A stretch of DNA of 13,383 nucleotides from Lunasporangiospora selenospora (Eukaryota; Mortierellomycota; Mortierellomycetes; Mortierellales; Mortierellaceae), in NCBI GenBank assembly GCA_015680635.1, contig JAABOA010000029.1, forward strand, positions 1 through 13,383, given 5' to 3'. Below, in pieces: positions 1 through 8,700 of the stretch. Each line of letters opens with the position of its first letter. Within the stretch, counting starts at the first letter, position 1. The notes below the pieces were generated by a model. It saw nothing but the letters and a program-made list of their open reading frames with translations. It was not told where the DNA came from and did not search any database. Both the position numbers and the translations under genes were made by a program.

Positions 1-203
1 GTCGTGGTGGTTGGGGCAGTCGAGGTGCCAGTTCCGGTCCCGGTCCCAGTTCCGGTTCCGGTTCCGGTTCCGATCGTGGAGGTAACCGTCGGGGTGGTCA
101 AAGTAACGGAGCGCGACGACGACGAAATAGTCGAAGAGATGCTTGTGGACGACAGGGTGGTGGAGGGAAGGATGGGGTCGATGGACATGGTAGGGTCAGA
201 CAT
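1..203 (-). CDS. N-terminus of a Ser/Thr-rich protein with (Gly-Thr)8 run, cut by window edge
   Basis: Reading down the minus strand, the ATG at 203-201 opens a frame that stays open for 67 codons to the edge. It starts MSDPTMSIDPILPSTTLSS, continues as a Ser/Thr-rich segment (residues about 14-43), then eight Gly-Thr pairs (residues 45-60) and more Ser/Thr/Pro. An in-frame TAG lies upstream at 222-224, the -3 base is A, and a TATA box sits about 107 nt upstream, so the start is well placed. There is no hydrophobic signal sequence, so a secreted, mannosylated wall protein is not supported by what is visible; an intrinsically disordered N-terminus of an intracellular or regulatory protein is as likely. 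The family cannot be named from 67 low-complexity residues. The stretch could also be only a first exon. Confidence 0.6.
   Translation of the reverse strand, partial: MSDPTMSIDPILPSTTLSSTSISSTISSSSRSVTLTTPTVTSTIGTGTGTGTGTGTGTGTSTAPTTT
31..72. repeat. Hexamer tandem repeat, 7 units (GTTCCG-like)
   Basis: Seven consecutive 6-bp units are seen, five exact GTTCCG and two variants (GTCCCG, GTCCCA). On the minus strand they encode most of the Gly-Thr run of the partial gene. The unit is a multiple of three, so copy-number change would keep the frame. Confidence 0.85.
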
Positions 204-309
204 GCTTGATAACTTGTGCGGCTAAAACGACTAGTTGGGAGTATGGGAAGTGGTGGTCAAAAGTTTGGAGTGAAGAGAGGTAGAGTGGACTAGACCAGCA
301 ATGCCTCGC

Positions 310-317
310 TTTTTATA
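310..317 (-). promoter_or_regulatory. TATA box of the left-edge gene
   Basis: The minus strand reads TATAAAAA here, about 107 nt before the ATG at 203. The stretch between is pyrimidine-rich (CTCTACCTCTCTTCACTCC), as expected of a fungal transcription start region and leader. A start near 280 would give a leader of about 77 nt. Confidence 0.6.
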
Positions 318-319
318 TG

Positions 320-333
320 CCCCACGCCTGGGG
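320..333. promoter_or_regulatory. Palindromic CCCCACGCCTGGGG next to the TATA box
   Basis: Two arms, CCCCA and TGGGG, face each other across CGCC, directly upstream of the minus-strand TATA box. Each arm (GTGGGG or CTGGGG) fits the SYGGRG consensus known for CreA/Mig1-type C2H2 zinc-finger repressors. The match is by eye and the site is short; any GC-box-binding factor is an alternative. Confidence 0.3.
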
Positions 334-1320
334 ACACCGAAGGTACTCTGCTTGGAAGAAGTTATAAAAAAAGCCCATCAGAATCGGCCGTTCCTCCGCC
401 CTCCTTCTTCCTTCTTGCCTGGGAAAGACAACAAGGAATTAATAGCATCGCCTATTCCTCTTCTCTTCTCACTGTTCACTGAGATCAGGGGCATAACGCC
501 ACTCTTCAGACACCCCATAGGAATAGTTCTCCACTGGCTTGTAGGCGCGTGTGTTTGCATATTGTACTTTTGTTTGTGCGTTAGCTTTGGTCTCTCCTAG
601 AGTGTTGCAAGAGCCTGGGCAACAATGGGAGAAGCCTGTTCATCGGGGATGGTACACTAATAACGGCTCTCCATGACGTTCTCGCCCTGGTGTGCTTATG
701 CAGAGGACCCTGTGTTTCCGGCGGAATAGCTCTGTTATGCTTTCCTTTTGGCCTGCACTAGGTCCTTGATGGGAAAAAAATGTAGCACTTATGGTCATCT
801 TGTGTAATGGAGGATGCACAGGGTTGGGCTGAAGCCTCGAGTATAAAAAAAAAAGCAGCCTAGACAGCTATAGTCTCTGTCCGTGTTGTCTGGGCTGCAG
901 CGGGGAAACACATGAGCTGGTTGAACACTGCCCCACTGGGCGAGGTTGCGCACGGGAAGCAAGACCTTTGGATGGACTGCATCTGTCCCGTCCAATCTGA
1001 CAGTCTGGAAGAGAGTCAAGCTTCCAGTAAAACTGTGTTGGCGCGACATTCACAGGGTCTGGCCAGCAAATGGTAACAAAATGCCAAGTCAACGGAGGAC
1101 CTCCCCGCTGAGGTTTTTTAGGGTTGAGGGGTGTGGCCCAACGGAATTCCGACTCACTCTGGAAAGGTGTATTGTCAGGGTTAAAAAGAATGTCTCCATG
1201 CTCAGAACATCGGTGGTTTTTTACTTCGGTGGATGAGCTGACTCTATACATACTTCGCGCTCCAGTCGCGGATGTCTACTTCTCCTCCTGAGACCAAAAG
1301 GCTTGGGGCCGTCCACTGAA
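334..1320. other. Non-coding stretch between the left-edge gene and the coiled-coil gene
   Basis: The left part (about 334-600) is the probable promoter of the left-edge gene and is CT-rich on the plus strand. The right part below 1320 must hold the 3' UTR of the minus-strand coiled-coil gene, but no AATAAA is seen. Open frames exist on both strands (for example 868-1251 minus and 946-1236 plus), but they overlap each other, show no recognisable domain and no shared splice pattern. The block holds a T-run next to a long inverted repeat (855-898) and one copy of the telomere-type word TTAGGGTT at 1118-1125. No tRNA or known ncRNA was recognised. Confidence 0.5.
855..898. repeat. 12-bp inverted repeat with 20-nt loop beside an A/T run
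   Basis: GCAGCCTAGACA (855-866) faces TGTCTGGGCTGC (887-898). Eleven of 12 positions pair as DNA, and the twelfth is a G-U wobble if the plus strand is transcribed. On the plus strand it follows TATA plus an A-run (842-854); on the minus strand the stem is followed by ten Ts. It is too strong to dismiss, but no gene for a structured RNA was recognised around it. Confidence 0.7.
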
Positions 1321-2873
1321 TCAGGTGCGACGTTTAGCATAGTCTTCTTGGAAACTTTCCACCATTTGCTCACGTCTAATGGCAACCGCATCGAGCTGTC
1401 TCTTGATGTTTGCAATCTGCTCCTGAATTAGTAGGACCTCCTGCTCTAGTCTCTCTATGGAAGGGTGCAGAGACCATGTTAGTGGACGGCCCGCCTTTTC
1501 TTCTTTTTACTTTTAACTTTGATAAGGGATAAAGAGCATGGATTTGAATATTCTGATGCTTGGCTTACCTTTCATCTCTATGATAGCAGGATCAATGGTC
1601 CGAGTACGGCGCCCAAGGACTATGATGGATCCTGTGGATTCAAGGTCTTGGAGAAGAGCCTCCTTAGTTGCGCTCCACTGTTGCTCCTTGTATTCGCTCT
1701 CTGCTTCGAGCTCTCTAACCTCTACCTGTAGCTCGTGTCTATCATGGCCGAGGTAATACGCAGAGTTCGCATGCGTCAAAGAGCGATTAGGATAACTCGG
1801 ACAATCCAAGGAATATGCAGTACAGTCGAGACAAAGTTCTACCTTCTTTCATCGTCTTCTTCCAAAGTCTCCAGCTGGCGCTGTTTCTCATTCAACGCTT
1901 GGCGTGTTGCAAGGAGTGCTTCAGATGATTGCTCAATCTGCCATTTCCATAGACATGAGCCATATGTTAGTACATGGTAGTGGAGAAAGGGACAAAAAAA
2001 ACGACGGAGCAAGAACCGTGTCCTCAATCAGTCTAAGACCGCGGAGATAAGGTGACCTCCTTTGAATTTTCTTTTTACCTCTTGAAGAGCATCCCTTTCG
2101 GCATCGGCTCCTGACCTTTTCTCTCTTTTTTTTTTTTTTATGCGATCAAGATGAAGGAAAAGTCAATGAGTCAGGGGGATGGTCCATGCTAATCATGAAG
2201 CAACAGCAGTGACTTCAACACTAGAAATCGATGGCAAAAATGACAATGACTTACGAGGCGATAACTGATAGGCGATCCTTGACGAGCTGGAGCTCGCCTG
2301 TCAGATCCTTGTCAGGAACAATCTCCACACCCCGGTTAAAGTCGGTCATAGGCTGGGATGGGTGTGTTTCTTGGTGAGGTTCATCCTGTTGTTCATTATA
2401 GTAGTGTTGTTCGGCCTCATTATCTAGTTCATTCGCAGGGTTGCTGTAGCCCGTGTTGTTGTGCTGTATGTTATATAATGGGTTCATTGCGGAGTGGTTC
2501 TGATACTGTTGGAACTGATCTGTGGGCTGAAGTCCATTTTCCACAAAACGGCCAGGTTCGGGTCAGTGATCCAGTAGACGATCATGAATAAAGATTTTAT
2601 TGATGGCAAAGACAGAAAGACGAAATAGTGTTGCAAAAATAAAGTGTTTCTCACCTGGATCATAGTCGAGGTTTCTACCTGCATGCTCATTCTGGTACGG
2701 TATTAGAGGTTATAAAAGTTCAGACCAGACAATGAAGGGAAAAGAGAGTACAAAAGAAAGAGAGTGAGAAAAATTCATTTGCCAGCAACTTGCTTTTTAA
2801 AGCTGGTACTTTGGCCACAGACTGGTTGACCTGAACGCGAGTGAGCGTCTGATGGAGATGATGGATGTCCCAT
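1321..2873 (-). CDS. Gln/Asn-rich coiled-coil protein of unknown function, seven exons
   Basis: I do not recognise the family. The best model joins 2873-2790, 2691-2655, 2519-2255, 2115-2079, 1937-1843, 1738-1569 and 1454-1321, giving 822 nt and 273 aa. The last five exons are firm: donors GTAAGT (2254), GTAAAA (2078), GTAGAA (1842) and GTAAGC (1568), branch sites TACTAAC and CTAAC, and phases that match across each join. The N-terminal half is polar and Gln/Asn/His-rich (about residues 41-112); residues about 113-270 are Glu/Lys/Gln/Leu heptad-like coiled coil, with a short non-helical break near 205-225, ending AKRRT. The start was chosen because 2873 is the first ATG after the TATA box at 3007-3014. 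The first donor (GTTGCT at 2789) is weak. An alternative is a start at ATG 2690 with acceptor at 2527, giving 247 aa. A scaffold or cytoskeletal adaptor is possible but is a guess. Confidence 0.62.
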
Positions 2874-3313
2874 AGCCTCCTTTATTCTTCCTTTTGAATA
2901 CAGTGTGTTCAGCGAAGGGAACCCTTCCTGGAAATTGACACAACAAAATGCTCTTCAAAAGAGCCAGGGGGTGTACCTGGATGCACTCTCCTTAAAAATT
3001 TGGTTCCTTATATACTGAAGTTGCTGGCGTCAGTCATTTGGTCCTGTTCATAGGAGAGATGATACTAAACGGGGTTGTCGACGTCCACGATGCTTCCACC
3101 GATTCCCATGTGCTCCTCACTTTTAAACCCGTGTCGCATGGTAGGATAATCCTGTGTCAAATTCAACGGACAGTTCTCTTTAGGCCTTGAAGGTCGTGAG
3201 TCTAGTGTGTAGTAATTTGAATCCTACACCAAATCCTCACACTCCCAAGGCTCTCCTTTCGTAATGACTACAACCACCAATAGTCTTGATCATTGTATGC
3301 TTTGTCCGAAAAG
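2874..3313. other. Compact intergenic between two co-directional minus-strand genes
   Basis: About 440 nt separate the AlkB-like stop (3314) from the coiled-coil start (2873). The stretch holds the 3' UTR of the first and the promoter and leader of the second. The leader frame just upstream of ATG 2873 stays open back to a CAG|GAAGGG at about 2927, so a further 5' exon without an ATG, or a leader intron using the GTACAC at about 2976, cannot be excluded. Confidence 0.4.
3007..3014 (-). promoter_or_regulatory. TATA box of the coiled-coil gene
   Basis: The minus strand reads TATATAAG. No ATG occurs between it and the ATG at 2873, about 135 nt away, which supports that start. It lies about 300 nt downstream of the AlkB-like stop codon, so the 3' UTR of that gene and this promoter share the same stretch (2874-3313). 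Confidence 0.5.
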
Positions 3314-4509
3314 TCAATTTGTGGCGAGCTTTCTATCTGCTTCACCATTAATAGAGCCGTCACTAGGTCCAACGTCCCAGGCAGCAGGCCGCATCTTTCT
3401 CAAGGTTACGCTAACTCGAATCTTGCGTTTGACTATATCTCCATTTACAACGTCATCTATCCTTTCTTGGATCCCATGCTCCCACTCATATCTGGCAGGT
3501 CCATTCAGCGTGACCACTGACCCAGGCTCCAGACGCACAGAGTACTTTGTTGGCTCCTCTCCCTTTTCAATTTGCTCTCCATCCATTCCATCGTTGCCGG
3601 ATCTCGTAGTGTAGGCGCGGTCTGCTGTATATGTCCCTTCAACAGGATCCTCTGGTTTCATTGGCGCTCGTGCGGGGTAAAAGTCCATGGTTATCGAAGA
3701 TAAAAGAGAGATGATGATAATCCCATCCTCAAATCTAGCATATAGCCCCAATAGATACGAATGAGGAGAGCTGGGTCTTTCATAAACAGAAACCTCTTGA
3801 AGAGTATTTCATTCTCTTACCGTGCCAAGTCTACATGAGGTTTGATGCCATTGCCTTTGTGGTGAGGGAAGGGATTGGATCATTCCTGATGAGAAAGTAT
3901 CTTGGTGCCAATAACCATTCACTTGAGATGACAATGCCAAGTTTACACAGAACGGGTCATTTTACCTGGATAGTAAAGATTCATGATACTCTGATCAAAG
4001 AGTGGTTGCCGAGTAGTCCAGGTTGAGCTGCAGTAGGGCTCAGAAAGCGTCCCTGAGGTGCTCAAGAGAAGCTCAATCCACTTGATCCATGCTAGATCGT
4101 TCTCACCAAAGCACATAGCTTGGTTCTGTTGACCAGCCCGGAAAAAGTTTCGATTCGTGATTTGACCAATCAATTTCGATTGATCGCCATGAGAGAGGAC
4201 ATTGGTATGGACACAAAGCCCGGGTATATGGGGATAAGGGTGATGCATTGGCTGGGGTTCTAAGGGCTCTGATGAGATGAATGAGCTCACATCGTCGGCA
4301 GGAACGCTCTCCATGATGTCCCGAAAGATTGGATCCATGTCCATGTCGTCGATCTGAGCCCAGCCATTATCTTCGGAGCCATCATGTGCACTGAAACTGA
4401 ACCCTTGGTGTGATGGAGAGAGGGGTTCCTGGTCTAGGTCCACGTCCGAGTCCAAATCCGAGGCAAGGTCCGAGTCCGAGCCAAAGAGCTCGCAATGCAG
4501 TTGATCCAT
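3314..4509 (-). CDS. AlkB-type Fe(II)/2-oxoglutarate dioxygenase (ALKBH-like), three exons
   Basis: Exons 4509-3966, 3854-3821 and 3734-3314 join in frame to 999 nt, 332 aa. The core is an AlkB jelly roll: NLYYPG, then the 34-nt exon with GIKPHVDLAR, giving iron ligands His188 and Asp190; LEPGSVVTLNGPARYEWEHG with His279; and RVSVTLR with Arg299 (2-oxoglutarate) and Arg305. The family removes alkyl groups, or hydroxylates bases or proteins, using Fe(II), O2 and 2-oxoglutarate. Spacing and wording (SLLSSITMDF, HGI..R) resemble the dioxygenase domain of ALKBH8 more than bacterial AlkB, but no methyltransferase or RRM domain is attached, so the substrate is open. Residues 1-115 are acidic and disordered (SDSDLASDLDSDVDLD at about 11-26). 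About 50 polar residues (212-260) separate MDF from LEPGS, longer than usual. ATG 4509 is the first ATG in the leader. Introns: 3855-3965 (acceptor AAG) and 3735-3820. Confidence 0.88.
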
Positions 4510-4580
4510 TAGTCCAGGCAGGCCTATGGAGACAATGGGGAAGAAAAGGAAGAAAACAAAACGCGTTAACACTGCCCCGC

Positions 4581-4632
4581 TGTCAAACGGATCAAAGTTT
4601 GATTTGACAGCGCAGTCAGTCAGGACTGCGCT
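4581..4632. repeat. Two abutting inverted repeats in the AlkB-like leader
   Basis: TGTCAAA (4581-4587) pairs with TTTGACA (4603-4609), enclosing a second palindrome ATCAAA-G-TTTGAT (4591-4603). Immediately next is AGCGCAGTC (4609-4617) with GACTGCGCT (4624-4632), nine perfect pairs with a 6-nt loop. All lie between the likely transcription start and ATG 4509, so they could act as RNA hairpins in the leader or as DNA-binding palindromes. Confidence 0.7.
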
Positions 4633-4665
4633 ATGAACCTCCGAATCTCGCCCCCTCACTCTTGC

Positions 4666-4673
4666 TTTTTAGA
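4666..4673 (-). promoter_or_regulatory. Possible TATA-like element of the AlkB-like gene
   Basis: The minus strand reads TCTAAAAA, a weak TATA variant, about 157 nt before the ATG at 4509. No ATG lies between it and that start. No better TATA is seen nearby. Confidence 0.3.
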
Positions 4674-5427
4674 GCCCTTGAGTCGCGGCTATCACATCAG
4701 GGAGAAGTTGTGAGCCGCAGTTATGACCATGCTCTGGCAGACTTGGGAGTCCAGGAGACTAAAGTTGCAGGAGGTAGCTCCATGGTCTGCGCTGATTGCA
4801 AATCAGCCTCTTATCCTCCTTTCTATTCATCATGCCAAGTCTTAGCATACACACCATGGCACAGCCTTGCACATTTACAAAACCATTCACATCGGTTCTA
4901 CCAAGATGCCAACCTTTGGATCATTGGCTGTGTGCTGGACTAGGGTAGAAAGACGCTCTCTTATCTTTCTTTCAGTGACTGAAAAGCGCCAATCCACACG
5001 CAATATCGGCAGAAGACAACAGCGCAAGGTGGATGGGGGAGGGGGAGGAATGTCTGAGCACACATGGTGTCAGATGTGAAGCTTCGGGCAAGAGGAGCTT
5101 ATGGGTTATTTTGTGTGACAATAAGAGAAGAGCGCCGTGCCTGTGCGAAAACAACCCAAAAATGCAAGACGAAAGAACGAACAAGAGGCGAGAGTCAAGC
5201 ACGAGATGGTGTTTCGTCCCATCGCACGCCATCCGCTGCAACAGCCTGACAAGAGGCAAAGCGTGGGCAGAGAGGGAATGAGGGCAAGCATAGGGAAGGA
5301 CGGGGCACTGACTGAACCGGCTGTGAGATTGAGAATGGTACAAACATCAATTGATAGAGTCCCAGTCTCATTATTAAGCCAGAAACTCTGACGGTCATAA
5401 AATTTTTCCTCACCGAGCTCATTTTGG
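4674..5427. other. Divergent promoter region between the AlkB-like and ABCC genes
   Basis: No coding region is supported in this 750-nt stretch. A CCAAT box is present on the plus strand at 4989-4993, and a G-rich tract with GGGGGAGGGGGAGG at 5035-5048. The open frames here (for example 4662-4943 plus) have no domain signature and no TATA or splice context. Confidence 0.5.
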
Positions 5428-5435
5428 TATAAATA
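5428..5435 (+). promoter_or_regulatory. TATA box of the ABCC transporter gene
   Basis: TATAAATA is followed about 30 nt later by a strongly pyrimidine-rich run (5443-5540). The distance to the ATG at 5703 gives a leader of roughly 240 nt. Confidence 0.6.
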
Positions 5436-5458
5436 CTCACGCCGCTCCTCCGTTTGCC

Positions 5459-5476
5459 ATGACCCTCTCTCCTTGA
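5459..5476 (+). other. Possible five-codon upstream ORF in the ABCC leader
   Basis: ATG ACC CTC TCT CCT TGA is the only ATG between the TATA box and the ABCC start. It lies only about 24-31 nt after the TATA box, so it may fall upstream of, or right at, the transcription start and then would have no effect. Confidence 0.25.
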
Positions 5477-5499
5477 CCCCTTCTTCTCACTGCCCCATC

Positions 5500-5537
5500 T
5501 CTGCCTCTGCCACTGCTTCTGCTTCTGCTTCTGCCTT
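5500..5537. repeat. Degenerate TCTGCY repeat in the ABCC leader
   Basis: Six or so imperfect copies of TCTGCC/TCTGCT run through the pyrimidine-rich leader. It is a simple-sequence tract and likely part of an unstructured CU-rich 5' UTR. Confidence 0.6.
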
Positions 5538-5702
5538 CCTACCCTTCGGCCCGTACCCACCAATTGCACGCACGCAGAGCAGTCCAACCAGGCATTGTGA
5601 ACGGTACTCGAACAAGCACGTTTCTTAAGAAGTTGGTTTTTCAAAACCTCGAAAAGAACTAGAACTCCAGGACTGTCACGTTAACCCAGCGACACGCCCG
5701 CC

Positions 5703-8700
5703 ATGGCCTTTTTGCAGTGTCAGTCTGGCGACTTGGTAGGTGAACTCGCCGATAGCGGAGCTGTGACAAACTCATGGACAATTGAAAATGTGTTGACCAT
5801 TTCTGATTCATTTCCATTGACATTAGGGCCCATTCAACCCCGAATGTCCCGCGGACTTCACTCCCTGCTTCGAGGAGAGCGTCCTTAAGCTCATCCCAGT
5901 CGTGTTTCTTTCGGTTGGAGGCCTCGTTCGCTTCCGACAACTCTCAAAAGTTTCCAACCTTGCTCATCCCTCAAAGAACTGGCGTCAGATTGTCAAATTG
6001 GTTAGTGAGTCAGAGGTCATCTTTGTGCTGTAGTTGTGCAATTGGCATTTCTGTTATCTTAACACAGTATTCCTTTCTTTTATAATTCGATCACCAGATC
6101 GGGATCGTTGGAGTAATCGTTGTCTCGGCATTGATCCTTTTCTTCTCACGCCTGGATACCGACGGCTCGACTGGGGCTGAGACTTTGTCATCTGTGGCCG
6201 AGGTTGCAGCCTTTGTACTTGCGCTCGCGCTGACTGTGGTGGAGAACAAAAAGAGCTTCCTCTCGTCCGACGTTCTCTTGATCTATTGGCTGGCTGTGAT
6301 CCTGAACTCTGGAGTGAGACTCAGGACCCTCCTGATGGGCTGCTCTGAAGATGTCACCCAGACCGAGCTAGTCCTGCAGGGAGCCAAGCTGGCATTGGTT
6401 ATTCTCGTCTTTTCCTTTGAGTGCGTCCGCAAGGACTCTGGTGTCCAGCTCGGCGATGAAGACTTTGTAAGTCAATAGATGCTCCGTGAACTGATCGCAG
6501 ACAGAAAGAGGCTCCAGTAACTAACTCGATTTCCTGCTCCCTTTTTCTCCTTTTATATTAAATAGCAAAAATGCCCAGAAGACGAGGCGAACATCTTTTC
6601 TATCTCTACATTCCACTGGGTCTCCGGACTGATGAAAGTCGGCTATGCCAAACCATTGACAATGGATGATCTCTGGGTCCTACGCAAACAAGATCAGTCA
6701 AAGACTGCATCCATTACATTTGCCGAGGCTTGGGAGAAAGAACTCAAGAGTGAGAGGTATCCTACCAATTTTCTTCTGCTGATAAATTCTGCAGTAAAGA
6801 TGAAATCAGAAGTGGGTCCTTGGTATACTGATGATATTTTCTTCCGCTATCCGTTCCCTTTTCCAGCCCGAGCCTCGTGCGTGCAATCTCAAATGCCTTT
6901 GGAAGGCCGTTTTACATTGCGGGAGTCTGGAAGGCAATCAACGATATTCTGGGATTCACACAGCCACTACTTTTGCGCCAGATGCTGCTCTTTGTCATGA
7001 GTTTTAAGACCGACCAACCCCAGCCTCTCTACCGTGGATATACTTTGGCCTGTCTAATGTTCCTTTGTGGTATCTCACAGACTGTTGTCCTCCACCAGTA
7101 CTTTCACCTTTGTTTCAGGACTGGAATGCATATTCGTGCAGGTCTCGTCACAGCCATCTACCAAAAGTCCCTGAAGCTTTCCAACTCAGCCCGTCAGACT
7201 TTTACAGTGGGAGAGATTGTAAATCATATGTCGATCGATGCCCAGCGCGTTCAAGATCTAGTAACTTATCTTCATGTGGTGTGGAGTGGACTCTTCCAGA
7301 TCGGCATTGCCCTCTATTTGCTTTACAGCACTATGGGATGGGCTATCTTTGCAGGTGTCACGGTCATGATTTTAATGATTCCTCTGAATGGCAAACTTTC
7401 CGTGTTCATGAAGAACTTTCAACAGCAGCAAATGAAAAACAAAGACACCCGCATCAAGCTAATGAACGAGATTCTTAACGGCATCCGTGTCATTAAGCTC
7501 TATGCCTGGGAGGGAACCTTCCTTCAAAAAGTTCTGGCCGTCAGGAACGACCAGGAACTAGCTATGATGAAAAAGATCGGTTATTTGTCGGCTGTTCAGA
7601 GTTTCACATGGGCCTGCACTCCCTTCCTCGTCTCCCTTGCCACTTTCACCGTTTACGCCCTTGTTATGCAAAGACCTATGACAACAGATGTTGTATTTGC
7701 TTCCATTGCGCTCTTCAACCTCCTTCAGTTCCCACTCGCAATGTTCCCTAATGTTATCAGGTAAGCTACTCAATCGTAGCTCATGATCTTTCTATTTTTT
7801 CTTGCGGGACCACAAGATTCTCAGCACTAACACACACTCGTTTACGTTGGTCCAATGTAGTTCGTGCGTTGAGGCATATGTCGCATTGAGTCGTGTTTAT
7901 AACTTCTTGGTCAGCGCAGAGGTTGACCCCTACTCTATCATTGTTGAGGATCCTCGCCGACTTGCTGGACACGATGCTTCCGACAAGTATGCTCTCATCA
8001 TGAAGGACGCCTCCTACAGCTGGTACAAAAACTCGACACCTGCTGTTGCAGATATCAGCATTGCTCTGAAGAAGGACTGTTTGTTGAGCGTAATCGGAAG
8101 AGTTGGCTCTGGAAAAAGTTCATTGATTGCAGCGCTCTGTGGAGATTTGGAGCGTGTTTCTGGAGAGGTCCGCCTTCGCGGATCTGTTGCCTTCGTTCCT
8201 CAGCAAGCCTGGATTATGAATGACACTCTACGAAACAACATCTTGTTCGGTAACCGATATGACCCTGTCTTTTATCGCAAGACTGTTGAGGCGTGCTGCT
8301 TGCAACCTGATTTCGACATGCTTCAGGGCGGCGACATGACCGAGATTGGCGAGCGAGGAATCAACTTGTCGGGTGGCCAAAAGGCCAGAATTTCGCTAGC
8401 GCGTGCAGTCTATGCTCGCGCAGACATTTACCTCCTGGACGACCCACTCTCTGCTGTGGATGCTCATGTTGGAAAGACAATATTCGATAAGGTCGTTGGA
8501 CCCAAGGGCTTGCTTGCAGATAAGACTCGCGTCTTTGTCACCCACCAGATCCAGTACCTTTCTCACTCGACAACTATTATGATGCTTCGTGATGGCCGCA
8601 TTGTGGAGCAGGGCAACTTCCAGGAATTGATGCAAAAGAAAACCGATGTTTACCAGCTTGTGTCCGAGTTTGGACGGGATGCACGCCAACAGGAAGAGCA

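Noticed and set aside
301-600. Plus-strand ORF of 99 codons starting with ATG
   Set aside because: It lies over the TATA box and promoter of the minus-strand left-edge gene, and its residues come largely from CT-rich promoter sequence.
868-1251. Overlapping open frames on both strands (868-1251 minus, 946-1236 plus)
   Set aside because: They start without convincing context, have no recognisable domain, overlap antisense, and show no matching splice sites. Treated as chance openings.
4510-4659. 50-residue N-terminal extension of the AlkB-like protein with a hydrophobic FVFFLFFP run, resembling a membrane anchor
   Set aside because: It would begin with GTG, not ATG. The hydrophobic run is a translated pyrimidine tract of the leader, and ATG 4509 is the first ATG in the transcript.
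4662-4943. Plus-strand ORF of 93 codons in the divergent promoter
   Set aside because: No ATG at its start, no promoter element or domain, and it runs through the likely promoter of the AlkB-like gene.
5195-5644. Minus-strand ORF of 149 codons with Gln/Lys/Arg repeats
   Set aside because: It is antisense to the ABCC promoter and leader; the repeats are the reverse of the TCTGCY tract.
6467-6565. In-frame stops in the ABCC gene, which might suggest a pseudogene
   Set aside because: All stops fall in GT-AG introns whose removal restores one 1499-aa frame with every family motif intact.
8440-8446. Asp748 in place of the catalytic Glu after Walker B of NBD1, a possible loss of function
   Set aside because: An Asp at this position in NBD1 is normal in ABCC transporters; NBD2 keeps Glu1422.
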